Assembly (NCBI GenBank): GCA_051656645.1 | Contig: JBOGCH010000031.1 | Span: 13,049-77,048 of the forward strand | DNA length: 64,000 nucleotides | From: JBOGCH01 sp051656645 | GTDB lineage: Bacteria > Bacteroidota > Bacteroidia > Bacteroidales > Marinifilaceae | Direction of reading: 5' to 3' | In this document: in pieces, positions 1 through 8,502 of the stretch | Numbering within the stretch: position 1 is the stretch's first letter | Layout of the letters: every line of letters begins with the position of its first letter | The notes under the pieces: generated by a model | Database searches by the model: none | What the model saw: the letters and a program-made list of their open reading frames with translations, nothing else | What the model was told of the DNA's origin: nothing | Made by a program: the position numbers and the translations under genes

Positions 1-1180
1 GAATTACCTCACCTACTGCTTGAAAACCGATAGCATCTCCCGACACCTCAATGTCGACAACCGTCTTCTCCAAACGTGCATCTGCCATCTGAGACGCTAA
101 TGTTCTTTTATATATAAGAGAATATAATCTCTGTTCATTATTATCACCCTCTATTTCTTGCTTGTCCATATACGTTGGACGGATAGCCTCATGGGCTTCT
201 TGCGCACTTTTGCTTTTGGTGCTGTAATTACGCGATTGAGAATATTGCTCTCCTAGTGTTTGACATATAACAGCCTTAGCACTTTTTATTGCTAACTCCG
301 ATAAATTAACACTATCCGTTCTCATATACGTAATAAACCCATGCTCATACAATTTCTGAGCTACAGACATAGTCTGAGACACAGAGAAGCCTAACTTGCG
401 CGCAGCCTCCTGTTGTAACGTAGATGTTGTAAATGGTGCAGCTGGTTTACGTGATGTTGGTTTTGTTTCAATATCCCGCACAGTAAAACGTGCATCCTTA
501 CAGTTTTCAAGGAACTTTGTTACTTGCTCTTTATTTTCAAAGCGCTTAGTCGCTTCTGCTTTGAATATATTTCTTTCCGTAGCCGGCGTAAATTGCCCTG
601 CTACTTTATAATATTTTTGGCGACTAAAAGCGTTTATCTCACGCTCACGCTCCACAATTAATTTTACGGCAACACTTTGTACCCTACCGGCAGACAGTGA
701 CGGTTTCACCTTTTTCCATAAAACAGGCGACACCTCAAACCCTACTAATCTGTCTAAAACACGTCTTGCTTGTTGCGCATCGACTAAATTCAAATCAATA
801 TTACGAGGATGTGCAATCGCATTTAAGATAGCATCTTTAGTAATTTCATGAAAAACAATACGCTTTGTATTTTCTGGTTTCAGCTTTAACACCTCAAACA
901 AGTGCCATGCAATGGCCTCTCCTTCGCGGTCCTCATCGGAAGCTAACCATATCGTCTTCGCTTCTGACGCTAACGTTTTAAGTTCTTTTACAACCGCTTT
1001 CTTATCAGCGGATACAGTATATTTGGGTTGAAAATTGTGTTCAATGTCAATCCCGAAGTCTTTCTTCTCTAAATCACGAATGTGTCCATAACTAGACTTT
1101 ACTACATAGCCGTTCCCTAAGAACTTTTCTATGGTTTTAGCCTTAGCTGGGGACTCAACGATAACAAGATTTTCAATCAT
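1..1180 (-). CDS. topA: DNA topoisomerase I, 5' part (runs off left edge)
   Basis: Type IA topoisomerase that relaxes negatively supercoiled DNA by a transient 5'-phosphotyrosine link. Translation of the minus strand from ATG at 1180 begins MIENLVIVESPAKAKTIEKF, the TOPRIM start, followed by the acidic TOPRIM motif LASDEDREGEAIAWHL near residue 75. The active-site tyrosine is in ITYMRTDSVNLSE (about residues 282-294), followed by EAHEAIRP. About 393 codons are present; the rest of the core and the C-terminal zinc-ribbon region lie outside the window. The start is clear because the TOPRIM domain begins immediately. The gene lies downstream of lspA, separated by a terminator-like hairpin at 1284-1320, so it probably has its own promoter. 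Confidence 0.95.
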   Translation of the reverse strand, partial: MIENLVIVESPAKAKTIEKFLGNGYVVKSSYGHIRDLEKKDFGIDIEHNFQPKYTVSADKKAVVKELKTLASEAKTIWLASDEDREGEAIAWHLFEVLKLKPENTKRIVFHEITKDAILNAIAHPRNIDLNLVDAQQARRVLDRLVGFEVSPVLWKKVKPSLSAGRVQSVAVKLIVEREREINAFSRQKYYKVAGQFTPATERNIFKAEATKRFENKEQVTKFLENCKDARFTVRDIETKPTSRKPAAPFTTSTLQQEAARKLGFSVSQTMSVAQKLYEHGFITYMRTDSVNLSELAIKSAKAVICQTLGEQYSQSRNYSTKSKSAQEAHEAIRPTYMDKQEIEGDNNEQRLYSLIYKRTLASQMADARLEKTVVDIEVSGDAIGFQAVGEVI

Positions 1181-1283
1181 AAATCTATAGCAGTTGTGGT
1201 AAAATATTCTTTACCCTATTTAATTTTTAATAATGAGAGTGCAAACCTACTTATTTTTTGGCAATCTCAAAATAATAAATAAA

Positions 1284-1320
1284 AAAAGAGATAGAGCTCT
1301 AATCTAACTCTATCTCTTTT
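1284..1320 (-). terminator. Intrinsic terminator after lspA
   Basis: A 13-bp perfect inverted repeat, AAAAGAGATAGAG (1284-1296) and CTCTATCTCTTTT (1308-1320), with an 11-nt loop, starts 10 bp after the lspA stop on the minus strand and ends in a T run on that strand. It separates lspA from topA. Confidence 0.75.
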
Positions 1321-1329
1321 ATATGTTAT

Positions 1330-1968
1330 TTATGCCTCTTGTGTTATCTTTTTTTTTGTTTCTTTTTCAGAAAAGTAATTCCTATAAAATAAAATCAAGA
1401 TAAATACACCTATCGTTATATACGAATCGGCAATATTAAACACCGGTCGGAAAAATATAAAATACTCTCCACCCCATATAGGTAACCAGTTTGGTAAATA
1501 TCCCTGAAATAAAGGAAAATAAAGCATGTCTACAACTTTACCATAGAATAACGATGCGTAACCGCCACCTTCTGGTAAAAAAGTTGCTACTTGACCGTGA
1601 CTGTGGTTAAACAGGATACCATAAAACAAGCTGTCAATTATGTTTCCAAGAGCTCCACATAAAATCATAACAAAAGAAACCAACACACCCTTCGGCGCTT
1701 TTTCTTTCACTAATCTATGAATGTAATAGCCAATTGCACCTACCGCTACAATCCGAAACAAACTTAATGCAAGTTTTCCCCATTTAGCCGAGCTTAACTC
1801 CATGCCAAAGGCCATTCCATTATTTTCAATAAATAATATCTTAAACCATTCGCCAAAAACATTAAACTCCTCACCTATAGTCATGTGAGTTTTTATCCAA
1901 ATCTTTACAACTTGATCAAATATTATCAACACCACTGCCAGTATGGCAAGCTTTTTTCCTGTACTCAT
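1330..1968 (-). CDS. lspA: Lipoprotein signal peptidase (signal peptidase II)
   Basis: Inner-membrane aspartyl protease that removes the signal peptide from diacylglyceryl-modified prolipoproteins; the many lipoproteins in this window are its likely substrates. The 212-residue protein has four hydrophobic segments (about 7-24, 66-83, 95-115, 178-195). The two catalytic aspartates are Asp112 in GNIIDSL and Asp181 in FNIADSYITIG, and the conserved NNGMAFG motif is at residues 49-55. It is longer than the roughly 165-residue proteobacterial enzymes, with extra residues between the catalytic motifs. The order lspA, dksA-like gene, ileS, all on one strand, is one I associate with this phylum and supports the call. 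Confidence 0.95.
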   Translation of the reverse strand: MSTGKKLAILAVVLIIFDQVVKIWIKTHMTIGEEFNVFGEWFKILFIENNGMAFGMELSSAKWGKLALSLFRIVAVGAIGYYIHRLVKEKAPKGVLVSFVMILCGALGNIIDSLFYGILFNHSHGQVATFLPEGGGYASLFYGKVVDMLYFPLFQGYLPNWLPIWGGEYFIFFRPVFNIADSYITIGVFILILFYRNYFSEKETKKKITQEA

Positions 1969-1989
1969 AAATATTATTTAGTTATATAT

Positions 1990-2018
1990 AACAACCTACC
2001 GTTTTCCGGTAGGTTGTT
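1990..2018 (-). terminator. Hairpin between dksA-like gene and lspA
   Basis: Perfect 12-bp inverted repeat AACAACCTACCG / CGGTAGGTTGTT (1990-2001 and 2007-2018) with a 5-nt loop, 11 bp beyond the stop of the dksA-like gene. There is no strong T run, so it may be a weak terminator or an RNA-stability element within the lspA-dksA-ileS cluster. Confidence 0.5.
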
Positions 2019-2029
2019 ATAGCTACTTT

Positions 2030-2407
2030 TTATTTTTGCTCCATTTTCGCATCCATGCTCAATGTTGCGTGAGGCACTGCTCTTAAGCGTTCTTTAGCTA
2101 TGAGCTTGCCTGTTACACGGCAAATTCCATACGTTTTATTCTCTATTCTTACAAGTGCTCCTTCAAGGTGAGAAATAAACTTAGCTTGGCGTTGCGCCAA
2201 ACGTCCTGCTTCCTCTTTAGAAAGTACCGAAGCACCCTCCTCTAAAACCTTAAAAGTAGGCGATGTATCGGCAATATCATTACCATCGCTACCGGAAATC
2301 GACGCCTTAAGCTCTTCATAGTCTTTACGCGCTTTAGCCAGCTTAACAAGAATAATATCTTTAAATTCCTGAAGCTCCTCGTCCGAATATCTTGTCTTTT
2401 CTGCCAT
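2030..2407 (-). CDS. DksA/TraR-family regulator
   Basis: A 125-residue protein of the DksA/TraR family, which binds the secondary channel of RNA polymerase and tunes transcription with ppGpp in the well-studied cases. An N-terminal charged helical part (about 5-90) is followed by the family C-terminal motif YGICRVTGKLIAKERLRAVP (from about residue 92). The classical C4 zinc finger is almost lost: only the cysteine in YGIC remains, and the other three positions are not cysteine. As far as I recall this is normal in this phylum rather than damage. The gene sits between ileS and lspA on the same strand with short gaps, so they are probably co-expressed. The exact regulatory role cannot be read from the sequence. 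Confidence 0.85.
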   Translation of the reverse strand: MAEKTRYSDEELQEFKDIILVKLAKARKDYEELKASISGSDGNDIADTSPTFKVLEEGASVLSKEEAGRLAQRQAKFISHLEGALVRIENKTYGICRVTGKLIAKERLRAVPHATLSMDAKMEQK

Positions 2408-2500
2408 AGGTCTCGTTTTTATGTTAGTATTCTTAAAATTGATATAATAGTGTTAAATCTCCAAAGATATCACTATTATACCAATATTTGCGTATAAAGG

Positions 2501-5500
2501 TTACATCTTTTCTACTTTTATATAAGTATTGATTTCATCAATCTCAATATCCTTAGCATCTGCAGGTTTTTCTGTAACAATTTCAATACTATCAGCTAAT
2601 ACCTGGCTCGCAATGTATCCTTTAAAGTTAGCTATTGCCTCATTAGTTTCCGCATGCGAACCTATTTCAAGTTTAATTTTGTCTGTTACGTCAAAATCAC
2701 TCTCTTTACGTAAATTCTGAATACGGTTTATAAACTCACGCGCAATTCCCTCTTCTTTAAGTTCCTTGGTTATGTTTACATCCAATGCAACAGTCAATCT
2801 GCCCTCATTGGCTACTAATAATCCCGGAATATCTTCCGAAATAATATCAACATCCTCAAGCGTTAACTCAACGTTTACACCATCAACATCAAACTTATAC
2901 TCTCCGCTTTTCTCAAAAGCAAAAATGTCTTGCTGACTCATTGCACCTACTACAGCCGAGATTTGTTTCATCTGCTTACCGTAACGAGGTCCCAATGTTT
3001 TAAAGTTTGGCTTAATACGCTTAACAAGCACACCTGTTGTATCGCTAATGTACTCAATTTCTTTTACATTCACCTCCGAAAGGATGATATTTTTCACCGC
3101 ATCAATACGATTTACCATTTCATCACTTAAAATAGGTATCATTAACTTGCTTAATGGCTGACGCACACGGATTTGAACCTTACGGCGTAGACCCAACACC
3201 ATAGATGATATTTTCTGAGCCATCTCCATTTGCTCCTCAAGCACGCTATTTACGCAAGCCTCATCCACTGTTGGGAATGTTGCTAAATGCACACTTCCGT
3301 CAATACGACCTGTTACCGCATTTAAATCGCGGAATAACTGATCTGCATAGAACGGAGCTATAGGCGACGCTAACAAAGCAACAGTCTCTAAACACTTATA
3401 TAATGTCTGATAAGCCGAAATCTTGTCTTGAGTATACTCTCCACCCCAGAAACGCTTACGTGATAAACGAACATACCAGTTAGATAGGTTCTCCATCACA
3501 AACTCTTGGATTGCGCGTCCTGCACGTGTTGGTTCATATTTCTCATAAGCTTCAGTAACTTCTTTCACCAATGAATTTAATAGTGATAAAATCCAACGGT
3601 CAAGCTCCGGACGCTCATCAAACGCTACATCTGCCTCGCTATATGTAAATCCATCCACATTAGCATAAAGTGCAAAGAAACCATACGTATTATATAATGT
3701 TCCAAAGAATTTACGCTTAACCTCATCAACACCCGAGATGTCAAACTTCAAGTTATCCCAAGGCTGTGAGTTAGTAATCATATACCAACGTAACGGATCC
3801 GATCCAAATTTCTCTATCGTCTCAAACGGATCCACAGCGTTACCTAAACGCTTAGACATTTTATTTCCTTTAGCATCTAACACCAATCCGTTAGAGATAA
3901 TGTTTTTAAACGCTACCGAGTCAAATGTCATTGTTGCAATTGCATGTAATGTAAAGAACCATCCACGCGTTTGGTCAACACCCTCTGCAATAAAATCAGC
4001 AGGGAAACGTTTATGTGTTTCAATTAATTCTTTATTTTCAAACGGATAGTGCAACTGAGCATATGGCATTGCGCCCGAGTCAAACCAAACATCAATTAAG
4101 TCTTTCTCACGCACCATTTTCTCCCCCTTAGACGATACTAAAATAATATCATCAACATAAGGACGGTGTAAATCTATCTTATCGTAGTTTTCTTGGCTGT
4201 TATCCCCTACAACAAATCCCTCGTAAGGATTTTCTGTCATAAAGCCGGCAGCAATGGATTTCTCTATCTCGCCCACTAGCTCTTCAACCGAACCAATACA
4301 CTTCATTTCACTACCATCCTCGTTTAACCAAATAGGTAGCGGAGTTCCCCAGTAGCGTGAACGTGACAAGTTCCAGTCCACCAAATTCTCTAGCCACTTA
4401 CCAAAACGTCCTTCTCCCGTACTTTGCGGTTTCCAGTTAATAGTTTTGTTAAGCTCAATCATACGCTCTTTTACAGCTGTTGTACGGATAAACCATGAAT
4501 CAAGCGGATAATACAATACCGGCTTGTCTGTACGCCAACAGTGTGGATAATTATGCTCGTGTTTCTCTACTTTGAAAGCCTTATTCTCTTTCTTTAAATC
4601 AACACAAATATCTATATCTAAAGTTGCATCATTTTCGGTCAACGTCAAGTCGTAAGCATTCTTTACAAATCTGCCCGCGTACTCTTTATAAGCTGCAACA
4701 TTTACGTGCTCTTTTACAAATGCCTCATCCAAATCCTCAATAGGGAACAAACGTCCTTGCTTGTCAACCATTGGCACACGGTTACCTTCTTTATCCAATA
4801 ACAACATTGGAGCAATGCCCGCAGTTTTAGCCACACGGTCATCATCAGCACCAAACGTAGGCGCAATGTGTACAATACCTGTACCATCCTCTGTTGTCAC
4901 AAAATCGCCGGTAATTACGCGGAAAGCATCCCCTTCAATAGGAGTCATCCATGGCAACAATTGCTCATAGCGAATACCTTTCAACTCTTCACCTTTAAAC
5001 TCAGCAACCACTTCGTAAGGAATTAACTTATCTCCCTCGTTGTAGTCGGCCAATTTTAAGTCTTGTGCTTTAGGATTAAAGTATGCGTTGAAACGGTCCT
5101 TTGCCAAGATTACACATACCGGTTGGTAAGTATACGGATTAAAAGATTTTACTTGTACATAAGTAATGTTAGGTCCCACACAAAGTGCTGTATTGGATGG
5201 CAATGTCCATGGCGTAGTTGTCCATGCAACAAAATCCACGTTATCTGCATTTGCAAATAACTTCTCAGACTCTTCGTTACGTACCACTTTAAACTGTGCC
5301 ACACAAGTTGTATCCTTCACGTCACGGTAACAACCCGGTTGGTTTAGCTCATGCGTACTCAATCCTGTACCCGCTGCAGGCGAATAAGGTTGAATTGTAT
5401 ATCCTTTGTATAATAAATCTTTATTATAAAGCTCCTTCAATAGGTACCACAACGTTTCAATATAACGATTATCATAAGTAATATACGGATCGTTCATATC

Positions 5501-5932
5501 CACCCAGTAACCCATTTTTGTTGTCAAATCTTCCCACTCACGTGTAAATTTCATGACATCCTCACGGCACTCTTTATTGTATTCCGCAACAGTTATTGTT
5601 TTACCAATAGCCTCTTTCGTTATTCCCAATTTCTTTTCTACACCTAACTCAACAGGTAATCCGTGAGTATCCCATCCCGCTTTACGCTCAACATAAAAAC
5701 CTTGTAATGTTTTGTATCTACAAACAACATCCTTCAGCGTACGCGCCATCACGTGGTGAATACCAGGCATTCCGTTTGCTGACGGTGGTCCTTCAAAAAA
5801 CACAAATGGCTTATGTCCCTCACGGGTTTTAAGACTCATTTCAAATGTATTTTCATCCTTCCACAAATCAAGTACATCCTTATTTATTTGTGAAAGATTT
5901 AATCCTTTATATTCAGAGAATTTCTTACTCAT
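2501..5932 (-). CDS. ileS: Isoleucyl-tRNA synthetase
   Basis: Class I aminoacyl-tRNA synthetase that charges tRNA-Ile and edits misactivated valine. The 1143-residue protein has the HIGH-type motif as PGIHHVMART (residues 56-65) and the KMSKR loop as GNKMSKRLGNA (about residue 690). The editing insertion lies between them and a long anticodon-binding C-terminal region follows. It is clearly longer than the roughly 940-residue E. coli enzyme, and the PSANGMPGIHH form of the first motif resembles the eukaryote-like (type 2) IleRS, which in several bacteria is naturally insensitive to mupirocin. The assignment as IleRS is certain; the subtype is an inference from length and motif. ATG at 5932 directly precedes the conserved N terminus. 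Confidence 0.97.
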   Translation of the reverse strand: MSKKFSEYKGLNLSQINKDVLDLWKDENTFEMSLKTREGHKPFVFFEGPPSANGMPGIHHVMARTLKDVVCRYKTLQGFYVERKAGWDTHGLPVELGVEKKLGITKEAIGKTITVAEYNKECREDVMKFTREWEDLTTKMGYWVDMNDPYITYDNRYIETLWYLLKELYNKDLLYKGYTIQPYSPAAGTGLSTHELNQPGCYRDVKDTTCVAQFKVVRNEESEKLFANADNVDFVAWTTTPWTLPSNTALCVGPNITYVQVKSFNPYTYQPVCVILAKDRFNAYFNPKAQDLKLADYNEGDKLIPYEVVAEFKGEELKGIRYEQLLPWMTPIEGDAFRVITGDFVTTEDGTGIVHIAPTFGADDDRVAKTAGIAPMLLLDKEGNRVPMVDKQGRLFPIEDLDEAFVKEHVNVAAYKEYAGRFVKNAYDLTLTENDATLDIDICVDLKKENKAFKVEKHEHNYPHCWRTDKPVLYYPLDSWFIRTTAVKERMIELNKTINWKPQSTGEGRFGKWLENLVDWNLSRSRYWGTPLPIWLNEDGSEMKCIGSVEELVGEIEKSIAAGFMTENPYEGFVVGDNSQENYDKIDLHRPYVDDIILVSSKGEKMVREKDLIDVWFDSGAMPYAQLHYPFENKELIETHKRFPADFIAEGVDQTRGWFFTLHAIATMTFDSVAFKNIISNGLVLDAKGNKMSKRLGNAVDPFETIEKFGSDPLRWYMITNSQPWDNLKFDISGVDEVKRKFFGTLYNTYGFFALYANVDGFTYSEADVAFDERPELDRWILSLLNSLVKEVTEAYEKYEPTRAGRAIQEFVMENLSNWYVRLSRKRFWGGEYTQDKISAYQTLYKCLETVALLASPIAPFYADQLFRDLNAVTGRIDGSVHLATFPTVDEACVNSVLEEQMEMAQKISSMVLGLRRKVQIRVRQPLSKLMIPILSDEMVNRIDAVKNIILSEVNVKEIEYISDTTGVLVKRIKPNFKTLGPRYGKQMKQISAVVGAMSQQDIFAFEKSGEYKFDVDGVNVELTLEDVDIISEDIPGLLVANEGRLTVALDVNITKELKEEGIAREFINRIQNLRKESDFDVTDKIKLEIGSHAETNEAIANFKGYIASQVLADSIEIVTEKPADAKDIEIDEINTYIKVEKM

Positions 5933-6068
5933 TCTTTCTATATAGTTTTTATGTAATTAACAACACGCGAAAATAACAAATACTTTTGTATCTTCCTATA
6001 ATTGTGACAGTTCCCCACTCAACATCTTCATGTGGCAAGTAAGCAGTCACTCACTCTCTTCCCAATAT

Positions 6069-7325
6069 TTATTGATTCTCAAAAATAAAACGCGCTGTAC
6101 GTCTACTTTTTTGTGCCACCAACATTTGCTTTCCTTTGGTTAGTTTATCTATTACCTCATCGGTATAGTGTCTAACGGTTAACAAGGCAACATTGTCATT
6201 GTAAAGCACCTCGTAATTTTCTTTCAAATCGCTAATAAATTTTTCCATCGCGCCACTTTTCTTATCTACACAAAAAGAAAAACTTATTGCCGAAGTTTGA
6301 ATTAAATTCAATTTCAATCTATACTTGTTCATTGTGCTTATAACATCCAATAAAATATCCTCTGCAATAACAGAAAAATCCTTTGGCGTCACTGTAATAA
6401 GCATCAAATTCGTTTTATCAATAAAAATTGGAGGCAACGCTAATTTCTCATTGTAAGCCTTAATCACCGATCCCGGCTCTTGAGGTTGAGTAAAAGACTT
6501 CACCAACAAGCTAATTCCTTTATTTTCTAAAGGCTTTATTGTTTTAGGGTGAATAACCTGCGCCCCGTAGTTAGACAGCTCAATAGCTTCCCTATAGGAT
6601 AATCTAGAAATTATGGTTGTATCCGCATAAGCTTTTGGGTCGGCATTCATAATACCCGGAACATCCTTCCAAATAGTCACATCCTCCGCATCAAGCAAGT
6701 TTGCTAAAATAGCAGCCGTATAATCCGATCCCTCACGTCCCAACGTAGTAGTTTGGTTTGTTGAAGTCCCAGCAATAAATCCCTGTGTTACATAAGTAAA
6801 TGTATCTTGGAATGTAAAACGTTTCTTACACAAATCGCGCGATATTTCCATATCCACATTTGCATTTCGGTATGTACTATCGGAAATAATGGCTTTGCGC
6901 ACATCTACAAACTTGTTTTTACAACCTTCCTGATTTAAGTATTCGGAGATTATTGTTGTAGACAAACGCTCCCCAAAAGGAATAATTCTGTCATACTCAT
7001 AATCATAGCACAAAGAAGGCTCTAGTAACAAACAAGACTCCAATTCAGAGAATAGTTTTTCAACCTTCTCATAAACAACACTTGTTCTTGGGAACAATCC
7101 CTGAATAATATTGTAGTGAAAATCCTTCACCTCTTGGACAAACTGTTCTCTTCCCTCCTGCTGATAAAAATAGCTATTCACTACTTCCTCAAACTTATTG
7201 GTCATTTTGCCCATGGCTGAGACCACAATAATCAGATTCTCTCTCTTCGCACTGACAATGGAACAAAGATTTTTTACTCCATCAGAATCTTTTACAGATG
7301 CACCACCAAACTTATAAATTTTCAT
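6069..7325 (-). CDS. lysC: Aspartate kinase (monofunctional)
   Basis: Phosphorylates aspartate to aspartyl-4-phosphate, the first step to lysine/diaminopimelate, threonine and methionine. The 418-residue protein starts MKIYKFGGASV, the amino-acid kinase K-F-G-G-x-S motif, and has VVSAMGKMTN and TTLGREGSDYTAA, the aspartate-binding and nucleotide-proximal motifs. The kinase domain spans about residues 1-280. The part after about 300 should contain the paired ACT regulatory domains, which suggests feedback control by an end product. There is no homoserine dehydrogenase part. The start lies 7 bp after the stop of the DJ-1/PfpI-like gene, so the two are probably one transcript. Confidence 0.9.
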   Translation of the reverse strand: MKIYKFGGASVKDSDGVKNLCSIVSAKRENLIIVVSAMGKMTNKFEEVVNSYFYQQEGREQFVQEVKDFHYNIIQGLFPRTSVVYEKVEKLFSELESCLLLEPSLCYDYEYDRIIPFGERLSTTIISEYLNQEGCKNKFVDVRKAIISDSTYRNANVDMEISRDLCKKRFTFQDTFTYVTQGFIAGTSTNQTTTLGREGSDYTAAILANLLDAEDVTIWKDVPGIMNADPKAYADTTIISRLSYREAIELSNYGAQVIHPKTIKPLENKGISLLVKSFTQPQEPGSVIKAYNEKLALPPIFIDKTNLMLITVTPKDFSVIAEDILLDVISTMNKYRLKLNLIQTSAISFSFCVDKKSGAMEKFISDLKENYEVLYNDNVALLTVRHYTDEVIDKLTKGKQMLVAQKSRRTARFIFENQ

Positions 7326-7332
7326 CTATCTC

Positions 7333-7899
7333 TTATCTGTTATATTTTTCACTCAATAGCATACCGGATGCAATACTATCCGCAACTTCTTGTGAATGTA
7401 AATGTGTTAAAATAGTTAAACCAAAATCAACGGCATAAGCCGGCCCACGACCCGTAATTAAAAAGTCATCCACCACAACTCCTTGCTTTTGAAACACCAA
7501 ATTGGGAGCAAACTTTTCAAAACTAGGATAGCACGTTGCATGCATGGATTTTCCAAAATCTATTTTCCCTAGCACTAAAGCAGGCGCTGCGCAAATTGCC
7601 GCTGTTAATCGGCCGGCAGATACGTGACGCTGCACATAGGCTACTAAGTCTGGACAATCGCACAAATGTTGTGCTCCCGGCATCCCTCCGGGAAGAATTA
7701 GGCACTCTGCCTCTTGTGTGGTAATATCACTCAATAACCGGTCTGCCTTAACGCTAATACCATGTGCTCCTTTTACATCCATTGAAGAGGTAATTGAAAC
7801 TGTTTCAATATTAACATTTCCGCGACGTAGAATATCTACCACTGCTAAAGCCTCTATTTCCTCGAAACCATCGGCTAAAAACAAAAATGTTTGTTGCAT
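7333..7899 (-). CDS. DJ-1/PfpI/YajL-family protein
   Basis: A 188-residue single-domain protein of the DJ-1/ThiJ/PfpI superfamily. The conserved acidic residue is in ADGFEEIEA (residues 9-17), the PGG motif is in LILPGGMPGAQ, and the nucleophile cysteine is Cys103 in TAAICAAPALVLG. Family members have been reported as chaperones, glyoxalases or deglycases, and often annotated as 4-methyl-5(beta-hydroxyethyl)thiazole monophosphate synthesis proteins. The sequence does not decide which activity applies here. It is the first gene of a likely two-gene unit with aspartokinase, and it is divergent from the acyl-CoA synthetase gene across a 603-bp intergenic region. Confidence 0.85.
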   Translation of the reverse strand: MQQTFLFLADGFEEIEALAVVDILRRGNVNIETVSITSSMDVKGAHGISVKADRLLSDITTQEAECLILPGGMPGAQHLCDCPDLVAYVQRHVSAGRLTAAICAAPALVLGKIDFGKSMHATCYPSFEKFAPNLVFQKQGVVVDDFLITGRGPAYAVDFGLTILTHLHSQEVADSIASGMLLSEKYNR

Positions 7900-8116
7900 A
7901 TCATTCTATTTTTTGTGGCATGTTGCCGGTTAGTAAGTTTTATATTCCAACCACTTTGGGTTTAGCGTGCAAGATATAAATAAAAATTATAATTTTAAAA
8001 GTTGTAGTAACTTATGAATCATCGCAAATCCATTTTTTATCGCATCATCTACTATCCATTTCCAAACGCCCATAAAAAAACAAGTTACTCAAAATAATCC
8101 AACAATTTCCTTCACT

Positions 8117-8228
8117 CCTCTTAAGGGTTTCGACTAGGTTACGACAAGGTTTCGACTACTATTGGGGTATCATGGTAGTCGAAACCTTGCCGTAACCTAG
8201 TCTGAAACTTGCCGAAACCCTTAAGAGG
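8117..8228. repeat. Long palindrome of phased 11-bp units, locus 1
   Basis: The outer arms CCTCTTAAGGG (8117-8127) and CCCTTAAGAGG (8218-8228) are perfect inverted repeats. Inside, the left arm has three 11-bp units starting at 8126, 8137 and 8148 (GGTTTCGACTA, GGTTACGACAA, GGTTTCGACTA). The right arm has four complementary units starting at 8176, 8187, 8198 and 8209 (TAGTCGAAACC, TTGCCGTAACC, TAGTCTGAAAC, TTGCCGAAACC). The centre contains TTGGGGTAT. Because it lies between divergent genes it is not placed as a terminator. It matches the architecture, but not the unit sequence, of the repeats at 19275, 46705 and 63951. Confidence 0.85.
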
Positions 8229-8447
8229 GATACTCATTGCACCCCGCCCTTTGGAGCAAAACAACCATTTAGCACACATAAAAAACTGAACATAATACAC
8301 ACCGCACGTTACTACTGCGTGAGTAAATAACCAAGAATCTATCATCCCATTTTTTCCATGCCTCAACACCCAATTATTGGCTGCACATTTTTGCTTTCAC
8401 CTATATTACAGAATGTAATCTTAAAATGAATAATTATTGTTAATCTA

Positions 8448-8478
8448 TTTGCATATGCCTTAAATTACATTTACTTTG
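8448..8478 (+). promoter_or_regulatory. Bacteroidota-type promoter for the acyl-CoA synthetase gene
   Basis: TTTG at 8448-8451, a 19-bp spacer and TTACTTTG at 8471-8478 (one mismatch to TAnnTTTG), 24 bp before the ATG at 8503. This matches the primary sigma-factor consensus of the phylum in motif and spacing. Confidence 0.55.
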
Positions 8479-8502
8479 TAAGCAAAGCTAAACATAAAAG
8501 TT

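Larger units (their letters stand above)
7900..8502. other. Divergent intergenic region with long palindrome
   Basis: A 603-bp gap between the divergent DJ-1-like and acyl-CoA synthetase genes. It holds the phased 11-bp-unit palindrome at 8117-8228 and a promoter at 8448-8478. I see no credible gene: the open frame across 8139-8369 on the minus strand is made largely of the palindrome. The rest is AT-rich with no RNA gene recognised. Confidence 0.7.

Noticed and set aside
8117..8228. 11-bp repeats as a CRISPR array
   Set aside because: There are no spacers, the unit is far too short, units are contiguous, and the array is a palindrome; no cas genes are present.
8139..8369. Minus-strand 76-codon open frame
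   Set aside because: Nearly half of it is the palindrome itself and the product has no protein-like pattern.
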